Part shown: piece by piece, positions 22,901 to 32,708 of the stretch
How positions within the stretch are numbered: the first letter of the stretch is position 1
How the letters are laid out: each line of letters opens with the position of its first letter
Origin: Bugulina stolonifera
Lineage: Eukaryota > Bryozoa > Gymnolaemata > Cheilostomatida > Bugulidae
Length of the DNA: 64,000 nt
Reading direction: 5' to 3'
NCBI GenBank assembly: GCA_935421135.1
Contig: OW285191.1
Span: 7,759,504 to 7,823,503, forward strand
Position numbers and translations under genes: made by a program
The notes under the pieces: model-generated
The model's input: the letters and a program-made list of their open reading frames with translations, nothing else
What the model was told of the DNA's origin: nothing
Database searches by the model: none

Positions 22901-23954
22901 CATGCTAGTTTACCTTATGGAAAAGAATTTATTCTACAAATAAGACAAAACTTGGATAAAGTTTTACAGGCAAAAAGCCAGCAAAAGAAAAAGTTCTAGG
23001 AGGCCATTATTTTATTTTATCTCTTCATAACACCAGCTTAGGTAAACATTCATGCATATTTAACAAGATTATACAATAATTTAACTGAAAAATTGATTAT
23101 TCCAGTAACAGCAGGCAAACTTCATAGCGCTGTTTTCGGCCTTTGACCCCCTGTAACGTTGTGTCATGTGACTTAATGCTAACACTGAAAGCTGTCCAGG
23201 CCCTTTCAGACATGGTTCAATATGTGGGAAAATTTTTGAAAGAAAATTCAGACCCCAGTTACATAACCTTAATAAGTAATCTAGACATTTAAGAGAAAAA
23301 TGTCAATCAAGAGTTTAAATAGATTCCACTCCTACAAAGTATCATTAATATTTGTGTTATCAGTACATGCACATATATCAACATATATCAATCAACATAA
23401 TTTATATGTTGATATATTATATCAACATATATCAACTATATTGAGAAAAATGGATGAGAAAACACGTGACAACATCGTCGACATCAGTCATGCGCTGTAA
23501 AATTCAGCTGTTACATAAGCGTTACGTAAGACTTATTTATGATAGATCTACAGTGCATACAATTGCCTATAGCTTTCAGAATGCAAAGGTGATTTGAGTT
23601 GCTAGCAAAATATGTTGAGTGAATTTTTCTAACAAGATAGCTTGATCATTTGCAAGCAAGATAATATACTTTTAGGGAAAAACCCGTAGCAATAAACACT
23701 GAAAGTACACTTGTAGTAGGCTAAATACTTCAATCATGTTCAACTGAGAAAGACATTTTTGTGGCCAAATATATATGTAACCTACCATCTTGAGCAAAGT
23801 CAACAACTGTTAGTTTGGCCATGCGTTCCTCTACCAAGTTCCTCCACATCATCGACTGCATTCTCATCTTACACATAGATGTCATAGATAGATAAGATAT
23901 AATCTTTACCATCAGCTCTGGAGGAAATGAATCGAGTGAAATTTCAACTTTCTC
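10859..23954 (-). CDS. F-box/leucine-rich-repeat-like gene, 12 coding exons
   Basis: Exons by splice sites and phase, 5' to 3': 23954-23786, 21262-21110, 19820-19731, 19621-19527, 19213-19094, 18355-18263, 17303-17191, 15822-15721, 15612-15461, 15355-15215, 13941-13845 and, less surely, 10949-10859 with TAG. All join in phase, giving about 471 residues. The first exon is an F-box (DSFPPELMVKIISYLSM), which binds Skp1 in SCF ubiquitin ligases. Later exons carry irregular LRR-like units such as LEELHLSMVD, LKRLVLSMN and FPSLKHLVLGY. The likely role is substrate choice for ubiquitination. The 5' end is unclear: the frame continues to an ATG at 24,002, but an acceptor-like TTTATTTACAG precedes 23,954. 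Introns hold at least six repeats. Confidence 0.72.
10950..13844. other. Large intron or 3' flank of the F-box gene
   Basis: No further exon fits here. The stretch is AT-rich, with an inverted-repeat-like pair (CCAGGGCA near 12,252 and TGCCCTGG near 12,427) and a 55-bp hairpin at 13,266-13,320. Confidence 0.4.
13266..13320. repeat. Short hairpin of the AGAGGACAACTT repeat family
   Basis: Arms GGAGTTGTCCTCTCT and AGAGAGGACAACTTT face each other over a 20-base loop. The same ends flank 96-bp units at 29,317 and 44,985, so this looks like an internally deleted miniature element. Confidence 0.5.
14290..15100 (+). pseudogene. LINE reverse-transcriptase 3' fragment (decayed)
   Basis: Plus-strand relic of a non-LTR retrotransposon open reading frame, antisense in an intron of the F-box gene. 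Near 14,300 it reads LLCDGHPEDMEERLES and LEEEGHKLSRRKTKLL, typical of the part after the polymerase active site. Near 14,640 it reads RPAMLYGNQIWPLT. The longest open piece (14,725-15,099) holds ELAGVEAVSVIMRKRKMQWY and GHVCW, then RRPKHRWMDTIRTDL, the well-known C-terminal pattern of animal LINE proteins annotated as endonuclease-reverse transcriptase or craniofacial development protein 2-like. Stops and frameshifts break it. No 5' part is present, as expected from 5' truncation. Confidence 0.75.
15943..16127. repeat. 24-bp tandem array
   Basis: About seven and a half copies of the 24-bp unit CACATGATCAAACTGTTCATCAGT, with few differences between units, in an intron of the F-box gene. Both strands are open in frame only because 24 is a multiple of three. 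Units are directly adjacent with no spacers. Confidence 0.9.
16050..16850. repeat. Composite rearrangement: direct plus inverted duplication
   Basis: Segment A (about 16,050-16,242: array end, then TTTTAGGTTAACACATGACT to ATTCTATAGATGG) is repeated directly at about 16,447-16,644. Segment B (about 205 bp) occurs inverted at 16,243-16,446 and forward at 16,645-16,850. The order is therefore A, B inverted, A, B. The copies are nearly identical, so the event is recent. It lies inside an F-box gene intron. Confidence 0.85.
16765..16850 (+). repeat. tRNA-derived SINE-like head
   Basis: The sequence GGCAGGGTAGTGTAGTGGATAG holds a perfect RNA polymerase III A-box pattern (TAGTGTAGTGG). A weaker B-box (AGTTTAAGTTC) lies about 45 bases later. 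It is too degenerate for a functional tRNA. The inverted twin lies in 16,243-16,320 as part of segment B. Confidence 0.45.
17432..18176 (-). mobile_element. Decayed Tc1/mariner-type element
   Basis: Terminal inverted repeats of about 70 bp: the left starts ACGGTGTCCGTGAAATCCTG and the right ends CAGGACTTTACGGATACCTT. Between them the minus strand holds transposase remnants with CQLLDEASLNRWTEKEGPNP and WPLRSPDVQ. That is the segment around the second catalytic Asp in mariner/IS630 transposases (W-P-x-R-S-P-D). Frames are broken, and the element is short (745 bp). It lies in an intron of the F-box gene. Confidence 0.7.
21460..21557. repeat. 98-bp hairpin next to the TTAA element
   Basis: Arms of about 33 bases: GTCTCACAATGTGGTGCTAC on the left pairs with GTAGCACCACATTGTGAGAC on the right, with few mismatches further out. 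The loop is about 32 bases. It ends 30 bp before the TTAA element copy 2. Confidence 0.75.
21588..23268. mobile_element. TTAA-flanked non-autonomous DNA transposon, copy 2 (inverted)
   Basis: Same family as 8,787-10,464 but in the opposite orientation and 1,681 bp long. TTAA lies outside both ends (21,584-21,587 and 23,269-23,272). The ends are GGTTATGTAGCTGGGGT and ACCCCAGTTACATAACC. It lies in the first large intron of the F-box gene, between exons 21,262-21,110 and 23,954-23,786. No transposase frame. Confidence 0.82.
23786..23954 (-). CDS. F-box domain exon
   Basis: A 56-codon exon ending with donor G|GTAGGTT. It carries the F-box core: SLDSFPPELMVKIISYLSM, then SMMWRNLVEERM. Its phase-1 end joins the exon at 21,262. 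Without splicing, the frame could start at an ATG at 24,002 (MPGVWKLTL...). Confidence 0.75.
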
Positions 23955-24002
23955 CTGTAAATAAACACACTGATATAGAGTAAGTTTCCATACTCCAGGC
24001 AC

Positions 24003-25471
24003 AACTATAAAATATAATAATGGCTTTATCTCGGGTCTACATTATGAAACCTTAGTGAAATTAAAATAAAAACGCATATCAGAGTTGTGTTCCCCTACGT
24101 GCAATCCTTAGAGTTTCAAAATGGATGCCTTCAATATGTCCTGTTTCTAACTGGAACTTCCGAAACGTTGCATTTTCCAGAAAATCATCTAAGAGTATGC
24201 AATTAGAAAATAAATTCAACGTAATCAAATAATGTTTTTCCGCAATAGAAAGCGCAATCTACAGAGTTTTATTGTGGTTGTTTTCCAAGCGTTTACAAAG
24301 GTGCAGCTGCAATATTATTTAAGTACCAAAGTGATGACATCACCCGTGCAAAGAATGGTGGGGCAGGGCTTGTAGCCGACAACTAAGCAGATTATCTTGC
24401 AGGGAGCCTACACTAAAACAGTATTCACACTGCAGTTTCAACTAAATTACTAGTAACGTTCGACGTCGAAAATCATCAGTGTGTTACGTTGTGGCATGCG
24501 CCAAGGGTCAAAAGGTTTGACAAGCTGAACTTTAAATCACATGGCTAACTAATTCATGTGAGGTATAAGCTATAGAACAGTAAAATAGTAACCACATTGT
24601 GGCTAGTGATCAACTGCAGTCTCGGCACAACAAGATCGTAAGTCAAAACCAATCATATCTACTCCACATAGAGTGTTGAAATACCTGTGTGTTGCTGAAT
24701 GTGGATTCCATAATGAAGAAGAGCTGTATAGATGTAGCTGCAGGTAGAGTGAAGGATCAACTGGACACTGAATAGTAATCGTAACTGGTCTTGGTTGAAA
24801 CACATTACATGCATCACAATACACTGCATTGCATAACACATAGTATAGGCCTAGTGAATAATTATGTAATGTTACATAATAATAAATATATACAATACAA
24901 CATAAGGCACACTTGGGAAACTAAGAAGGGTGTTTTCACAAAATAAAGTGTAAGTTCAAGTCTCACAATAAGCAGTGCTTCATTATGTTATCATATAGGA
25001 GACCATCGTGTGGGTAATATGTAAGGTACTCACAAGTGCTATCTACATGTAGTTAGGCAGTAAAGACACTGGCCAACTACAATGTAGGATGCATAATGAG
25101 TCACCATTTTTGAGAAACAATTGCTAGTTGGATGTATGACACACATGACTCATTTTTTTCCGGAAGCTAGACTCATTTATTTGCTACAGGTAGCATATAT
25201 GACGAGTTGGGCTGACATCAAAGCGGGAGATTTTTACACGCGTGAGACAATCCTCACCGACTCTTTGACTGCTGAAATACCTAAAATGTTTTTTAACAAT
25301 GAGCACCACACTTTATGGGCTGTCTGCTGTGGGCACAGTTCTCAGTTACATGTAGTTACAAACTAAGCTAGCAACAAATGTTTTGCTTCAAGTACAAGTA
25401 CATGTGCTAGGTTGCTACAAATACTAGTTGTTTGCCTGCACAAAACTAGTGAAGACAGGCTAGGTCTCAGG
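24003..25471. other. 5' side of the F-box gene, no supported exon
   Basis: This stretch should hold the F-box promoter and perhaps a first exon. A minus-strand frame at 24,690-24,839 ending in CACACAG|GTATTT looks exon-like, but its phase does not fit the F-box exon. Nothing else is supported. Confidence 0.35.
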
Positions 25472-26114
25472 CTAAAGGTGCGTTTACATTACACCAACTC
25501 CGACACCAACTCTGTCTTTTCTACCCAACTTCGGCAAAGTTGGTGTAGTGTAAACGCAAAAGTCGGTGTCGGAGATCTCTATTGTCGGAGACGAGTCGGA
25601 GCAACCCAACAGTGCTGGGATACGCCTACAAGTCGGAGGGTATTGACCAATTAGAAATCAGTATTTTAGTTATAGCTAGCATCTGTTTTGCAAATTGGCT
25701 CCGGATTATTGATGAAAAACCTAAAGCTTTATTATGGGAAAAACCTTCCCTAGCACTAGCTATTCAAAGTGATACTTACAAAATTGTAATTTGAAGTTTA
25801 ATTTTCAATAGCTAAGGTTATAACTAACAGCCATTTTACAAATCTAGGATTAGCTGTGTTGATCATACACTGTAAATGATAAATCCAAAGCTTTTTACAC
25901 CTATTTACTATAACCCCAGTACATGTACACTTGTGCAAGCATGCTTGTTGCTGTGGATACTGGCAGTTAATTGATTGTTTGGTCAACAACTAGTTGGTAT
26001 AGTGTAAACACATAGTTGATAGCCAGAGTTGGAGTTGGTGTTGGAGTTGGTGTTGGAGTTGGTGACGGAGTTGGTGTTGGTGTTGGAGTTGGTGTAGTGT
26101 AAACGCACCTTTAG
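25472..26114. mobile_element. TIR element with repeated GTTGGTGTTGGA ends
   Basis: The left end CTAAAGGTGCGTTTACATTA and the right end TAGTGTAAACGCACCTTTAG are inverted repeats, followed inward by ACACCAACTCC and GGAGTTGGTGT. Inside the right end the motif GGAGTTGGTGTT is reiterated (26,030-26,095). No transposase is seen. It is a miniature or deleted DNA transposon of unknown superfamily. Confidence 0.68.
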
Positions 26115-28690
26115 GCAACCATGATGTCTCATATTATAAGTTTGAAGATAATATAAGATAAAATAATATTAGATTAAATTGTTGCAATTAGTTTAGGGGC
26201 TGTCACATAACTCACATTACATTTCCTGACTGTTTGTAACCAATCTAGTCACTGTTGTGTTTTGAGGTGGCATTAATAAACAAAATAGCTCCAAAGCAAA
26301 TTATATCATATAAACATTAAATATAGGCTATAAGCTGCTAGCTTGGTAGTCAGCTTATAATGTCCATAATAGGCACCAAAATAGCAAATAAAAATTATCA
26401 TTGACCAAAATCTCAAACTGGGAGGGCTGGGAGGAAAGTTTGCAGCAGATGGTTCTGAGAACCTGGTGAGACAGGAGAGTTGTAGCTATGACAGGAAGCC
26501 GTGCTTTTAATCCAGCCAATAAATAGCCTATTTGGATTAGCCTAAGCCTCGGGCATTGTTTACATTTCTAGAGAGTTATCTTCTCTTTTGTCCCAAATTT
26601 CCCATTCTGCCAAATACATGAAAGTTGGTCTCCTAATGTAATAAAATACAATATGTAAATAGAAAGTCAGGGTTATTCCATCAATCTACTCACATTAGGC
26701 CTGCTAGTTTGTCTTAAAAGCTCATAATAAAAATATATTAATACATTCTACTATTCAAAACAATTCTATACAGTATGGTACAAGAATACAGGGAATTTTT
26801 ACCATGCCATTTGTACAGCTATTATTCAGCGACATTACTAACCTGAAACATGTTTGATTCATTTTTATACTTTTTGACTTATTTTCACACATTTTGGTTG
26901 GCCACCCTGCAGTAACTAAAACCATTCTCATAAAGGAATCCTCTCACAATTATCTTCACAAATTCGCAGCCATTAATGTTTTTGCAAGACATCGCAAACG
27001 CAGCCCACATAACACCTTTACTGCTAATCTCATACTACATGTAGAATGCTAATACTGTCTGTTAATAAATAAAATAAATAAATGAGTTGTAGGGCACTGT
27101 TATTACTAAATAATTTTCACGGAAATTGATTACTAAGATAACCCCATTTGAAAATGGAGGAATAATCTTGAGTAGCCTAATTCTAGAAATCTCTATTCAA
27201 ACCTGAAGAAAGGCTGAAGAAAATATTATGTAATAGTAATAAATTTGAATAACTTTGCAGATGTGGCAGACACTCATTGTTTAATGGTGATGTAATCCTA
27301 TCAATTCCAATGTCATCTTCTCATGAATGATGGAACCAAACTACACAAAATAATGTCTCATCGCTAAGAGTAACATAATGAGATACTGATGATAGTACAG
27401 ATGCAGGGAGGGTTTAGGAGTGGTCGGATGGGCTGGATTGCATAAGACTGAGCAGTGACTGTGCGGTACATTATTTGCAGTCCAAGCAGCAAGTAAGAAC
27501 TGAATCATAACATGAGAATTGATTGCTTCATGCAGTTTAAAATTTCTGTTGAAAACTTCCAGTAAGGTACGATAGCCTATCGGCACTGATTATTGTGCAA
27601 TGGTATGTAAGAAGGAACAATGTCGAACCCCTTTAGGGTGTATAATAATGTAAGTACATGCAGCCATGTAAATAGTATAATTGTAACTATATACAGCCTC
27701 CCCGTCTAAAACCAGGCATACACGTGAGATTTACACTGAGTATAAAGCTACAATGTACATGTACATGTAGTTACAACCAATATAAGGTGAATGCACAACG
27801 CAAGAGACTTACATAATATTATATAAGTTAGTGTAAGCATAATGTACACAATGTAAAGCAAGTATAAGTTTAATTACTCAATACAATATTATGGTAAGAT
27901 ACTTGTTCATAGAATGAGAAGACAACTCTCAAGGCACTAATGTGCATCAAGTGTTATATATAGGTGTAGGTTGAGGTTAATAATGTCAGTACAAAGGAAT
28001 GTTCTGCCCCACCACAGTATTACTAAATATGTATCAGAATTTTTGTGGTAATATAGTGGATTTTTTGGTTGGTATTGAATATACTTATTACTCTGCACAC
28101 TCAATCACCATACATTGTACTGTTTCGGTGTTTAACATCTCATCAGTGCAGCTCTGAGATATACCTATGAGAACACCTTGGCAATACTGTATATTTACAG
28201 CAAAGCGTACTTGAAAGGTGTAAAAGACATTGAACCAGAGTTCTCAATCTGTCAGAGAATTGCACAAGACCAGCAGCTAAGTGTATCTCCCATGCAGTAG
28301 ACTGTTCAAGAAAGTGATATAGCTACCGATTTCAACCATAATACTCTGTACTACAGCTAGGCTAAAATTTGATATTTTATATCGATACTCGGAATTCGTC
28401 TTTCCAATCAAAACGATGCTGATATGTCTGCTAACCGTTGCATGTATATTGGTAAATTTAGGCAATATATCGATTGTTAGCTTGAGGCACCAGCTGGCAG
28501 CCTTAGCATAATAATGTGATGTTTTGTGCTTGAATCACATGAGTACTGATGGTACGAGTGTTGGAAGAGACTAGGAGTGGTCAAATAGACTATACTTCCA
28601 GCATTACATAAACAGCCAACAGTACTTGTGGCCTAATCGTGTGCAAAGGCCATAAGCCCAATGCTATGCTCAGAAAGAGTTGAAAGAGTA
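26115..28690. other. Intergenic, nothing coding recognised
   Basis: AT-rich DNA with short frames only. No convincing exon, RNA gene or complete repeat was found. Confidence 0.4.
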
Positions 28691-28699
28691 TGTTCTGTC

Positions 28700-29010
28700 T
28701 AGCCTAAAAGTCAGTTCGGGCTGGTGGTCCAATGGGACCAAGAGCTGGAACTGCTTTGCTAAGAGAGAAGACTCTGCGTAGCTGAGTTGGGAGATGTGAC
28801 TTTATGGCAGTCTAATCATCAAGTGATTTGATACTGAAATTTATCGTGCTTTCAAAGTTAACAGCATTTCCGGAGATAGTTCCGGTAAAAAGAACCATAT
28901 AGCATCGTCAGGAGCGATATAACAGCGGCCTCGGAAATTGTGTATCAATTTACCGGCAAAAAAGCCGAGGGCTGACCTTAAAAGAGTCGGTCATTATAAA
29001 ATATGCTTAT
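28700..29010 (+). repeat. Old LTR-like relic
   Basis: Contains blocks shared with the relic at 29,620-30,110 (CTGCG-AGCTGAGTTGGGAGATG-GACTTTATGG) and an end like that of the 38-kb LTR family (GTCGG...AAAATATGCTTATAATAG). Strongly diverged. Confidence 0.4.
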
Positions 29011-29316
29011 AATAGTGCAAAGCATATAGTTACATTGTAATATATATGCAAAATAGCTAGTTATGAGATATGACCTCCCTTATAGTAGGCATGCAATGAA
29101 ATTAAACATAGAATGATAACAGAGTATACTATTGTTCCACCTAATTGAACAATATAGACAAGTACAGGCATGTATAAGCCAGTATAAGCGTATGCAGCAG
29201 AGCAATTATACATGGACAGGTGAAGAAGATTACAAGTACATAGTAATGTAAGGCCAGCAGGCTATAGTACAGTATTACAGTAAGTACAGTCTATATTAGT
29301 CATCTGCAATATAATA

Positions 29317-29412
29317 TTTGAAGTTGTTTTCTCTCCGAGAAAGCTGCTACTAGTGCTGTAGTATCACATTGTATCTCAGCAAAATAGAGGACAGAAAGAG
29401 GACAACTTTGTA
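29317..29412. repeat. 96-bp miniature inverted-repeat unit
   Basis: Ends TTTGAAGTTGTTTTCTCTCC and AGAGGACAACTTTGTA are inverted repeats. It matches 44,985-45,080 along its whole length, and the match extends into both flanks (about 29,290-29,470). Confidence 0.6.
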
Positions 29413-29619
29413 TTACCTCTGTAGTGTTTTTGAGAGCGCTGTGTATATTGTAATGTTTTGTACTATGGTTTTCCCATGGGTGCCAATGTTAGCGCGAGTG
29501 GGGGAAGCCCTTGGTAGTGGTAGTGGGCTACCAAGATAAACTTCCACACATTACATAAAGAGTGAACAGTTTAGTAAGCTCTTGTAGTTATTGTAGCGGA
29601 CGTAGGCCGATGCTTGGAC

Positions 29620-30110
29620 TCATTAAAGAGCCAAGGGTCGACATAGGTCCTATGATCTATACTCCGTAGGAGTGTAGAAAGTATATGTGCTGATGAGGGG
29701 ACGTAGACCCAATGCTAGATTCATTGAAGGATCAAGGATCGGCTAAGGTCCGATGGTTTATACTCAGCAAAGAGTGTAGAAAGAGACTTGCACGAGTATG
29801 AGGACGACCTCAGGTGCTAAAGGTCCAAGGATCAAGGCTAGAGCTGCCTGCCTGCGAGAGTAAGACTCTGTAGGTTGAGTTAAGAGATGTTGCTTTGTTG
29901 AAGCGCAATCAACAACTGATTTAGCATAAAAAATATGCTGGCTTTCATATGATTCAAACTTCCGTCTAAAAGGGCCGACAGGGGGTCAGGCGGTACGATA
30001 AGGTAATTGTGTAACAAGATGGATGAAATATGCCGAGGTCCGGCCATACATGTACATTGTAAAAAAAGTCGGCCATGCACAAAAACTGCTTACAATAGTG
30101 AGAAATGGAT
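29620..30110 (+). repeat. Old LTR-like relic
   Basis: GC-richer block with CGGCC motifs, AAGGATCGGCTAAGGTCCGATGG, and an end (AAAGTCGGCC...CTGCTTACAATAGTG) resembling the LTR end near 38,890-38,930. Probably a decayed solo LTR. Confidence 0.4.
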
Positions 30111-30149
30111 TATATATCAATATGAGTAATATCCATGACATCGGCCATC

Positions 30150-31599
30150 AATTATATCAAGGCTCTATATGCACTGCCATAATAATTATTATCATAATTA
30201 TTATAATGTCTGCTGATGTGATGATCATAATGATATATCTGATGTATGATACATTAGATTATCTATGTAGAGATGATATAATTGTATATTAATATTATTG
30301 ACGCCTTTCCTGTTTATATTTCAAAGGTTTCCATTGAAAAACTCTGAACTCTTGGATAAATGAGTCAGAGCATTGAGACGTTTAGATTTCACCAACCAGT
30401 TCCTCCAGACTGTGCTCTGATCAGTTCAAGCAAGGAGTAAGAGAGAAGGAGGCTTGTCCATGATAATTTTGTGTTCGATGTGCTCCTCGGTTTAAAAATA
30501 TGAGCGCATGAGTCGCTGGCATTAAGCGAGTAGACAACTCCGTTGAATCGTGATGCGCTTCCCCATTGCTAAACAGGTATAAAAGCAATGCACATGTGCA
30601 CGGCTCTGGCGCTTAACACGTCACAGTTATAGCACCCAATCAAAACCATTTCTAGAGAGAGATAAACATCATTGTGTATTGACATAGTCTATAGTTTGAG
30701 CACTATTTTCATTTAGTGTGGGCATGTTGTAGGGCCCACAAACTAGTCTACCAACTAAAATGGTATCTGAACTATACACAATGAATCAAATTAAGTATAT
30801 GGAGTCCTGATGTTAGAAAAACGCGTTGCACATATTTGCTCATTTTAACCGCGATTTTGGCGTTTGTACGTTTTTTTATTATGAAGGAGCAAAGTTTAAA
30901 TCTGGATTTCAACTTAACCAATTGCAGCAAGTTTAAATCATTCTATTAGTATTATTTTTCCTTATTTTGTTGAGCATGTTGGTATTTGAAGAAAGTGTCA
31001 TTTTATGCTGAGACACGCAATTTTCTTCAAATCTGGCGAATTTACTTGCCAATATCTATCGTATCCCATTGAGATATGTAGTGTGTATAATATAGTCAGC
31101 CTGGTCATTAGAGTGTTACCAATATTGTTGACATTGTTTATATTTTAATTTCAGTTGATGTGTGAATTTTACTTTTTTAAAAACATTCATCATCTTTTCT
31201 TCTGACTTTACCAAGTACCCGAGGCGCACATTGAACACCGTAAGCCCATTGTAACATATACACAGGTTTTCTTGGACGAGCCTCCTTCTCTTCTTACTTC
31301 TTGGCTTAAGCCAGATGACTATAGAACGTTCGTTGGAGGCCAGAAGTGTCTCAAGCAAGGTGTTGTGCTTTCTGTATTCAACTTCCCTAGCCATTTATAG
31401 GTAAAACACCAGTTTGAGATCCTAGTTTGAGATTCTGGTTTTTTCAGTAATTACTTATTCGCTTCCTTTTCCGAACCAATTATCAAATGTTTGAACCGCA
31501 ATATTTGATTTCAATGTTGTTGACAGGGTTGTTGACAAAGTATGTAGCTGTAGTTGCCAATATTTCTGTACAAACTTATAAATATTTAATCCGTTGTAC
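30150..31599. other. Intergenic, AT-rich
   Basis: Contains an ATTATT-type simple-sequence patch at about 30,175-30,210. A 92-codon minus-strand frame at 31,116-31,394 is unsupported by family or splice evidence. Confidence 0.35.
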
Positions 31600-32260
31600 T
31601 TTTAGTCCAAGCAAAAAGGCAGACGGGTGCTCTGTTAGATCTTGCTGATGAGCTGTTTAAATCTGGGGTAGCATATTTTGCTACTTTCAGAGTTTCTCAA
31701 GACTTTGTTGAGACTTCGTTCAGCAAGATTCGTAGAATGGGAGAACATAACAACAACCCAACCGCTACAGGCTCTAAGAAAACATTTGATGAAGCAGTCA
31801 GTGTCAAGTTCAAATGTAGCTAATTCAGCCGACTATGATTCCCGTTCTGGTTTGTTTTCTTTACAGTGGTGTAAGTGAAAGGCTCCAATACCTTTTGTTG
31901 AAAATGATAATGACAATAGTATGGCGGATCTGAGCATTTTAGGGTCACTGCAAACTTGTAACACTCACAAATTAAATATTCGAAGTTATATTTCAGGATA
32001 ATTGCAAGAAGTTTACAAGGCAGTATAAAATGCGGCAATTGTATTGCAAATATTGTGGAGAAGTGTGCAGTTGGCTTTGGCGCTCATTTTTATGTTGTAG
32101 GATGCAGCAACCCTAATAGCCAGCTGATGAAGACCAAGAACAGAGGTGGCCTCACTTATGTGACTGATCCAGTAAAACAGATTGTGGTTAGATGTGAGCA
32201 GGTAAAAGGCAAGTGTATCTTGAATGACTTTGTGGATAAACCCAATCCTGCAGGTCAGCA
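31600..32260 (+). pseudogene. P-element-like (THAP family) transposase C-terminal relic
   Basis: At 31,640-31,820 a plus-strand frame reads LADELFKSGVAYFATFRVSQ, then DFVETSFSKIRRMGEHNNNP. The S-Q-D...F-F-S-x-I-R-x-x-G-x-x-N-N-N-P-T pattern is characteristic of P-element/THAP9 transposases, near the last catalytic acidic residue. A second piece at 31,990-32,260 has SLQGSIKCGNCI and KTKNRGGLTYVTDPV, matching the region that follows in that family. Stops separate the pieces. Kolobok transposases are an alternative, though less likely. No terminal repeats found. Confidence 0.6.
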
Positions 32261-32708
32261 TTTCTTCTTTATTTTGCATTCACTTTGCTTCTCATGGCAA
32301 GTCCTAGTGCATACGAGGAATTGAAAACAGATTGTTGTTTTGTTGCATAATGATTTATTTCTAATACTGTTTCATTTTTACAGGCAGATTACTCGCGTTA
32401 TTCAGTAGATCTTACTTTGAGGAAAGGCCGAGTTTTATATTCGACCATACATGCGAGATAGAGGAGGGTCAGCTTAGCCACTGCCACCCACTAGGTAAAC
32501 ATAGTGCAGCAAAGTACTTTGATATAAGGCTTAAGCTGAGTCCAGACTACAACGATTTTCAAATGAAAATCGTTCGTGTAAAAACGTGCTGGAAATTTGG
32601 CCCGATGGGCTGTTCACACTAGGCCGATTTTTAAATTCCAATCATGGGTTTTCCAAAACTCTTTAATCGCGGAGGAAGGAAATTTATAAACACGGAAAAA
32701 TAAACAAG

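Noticed and set aside
24659..24839. Possible first exon of the F-box gene (frame ending at CACACAG|GTATTT)
   Set aside because: Its open frames end in phase 1 or 2, whereas the F-box exon needs phase 0. It may belong to another gene or be chance.
31116..31394. 92-codon minus-strand frame with basic residues
   Set aside because: No family match, splice signals or neighbours support it.
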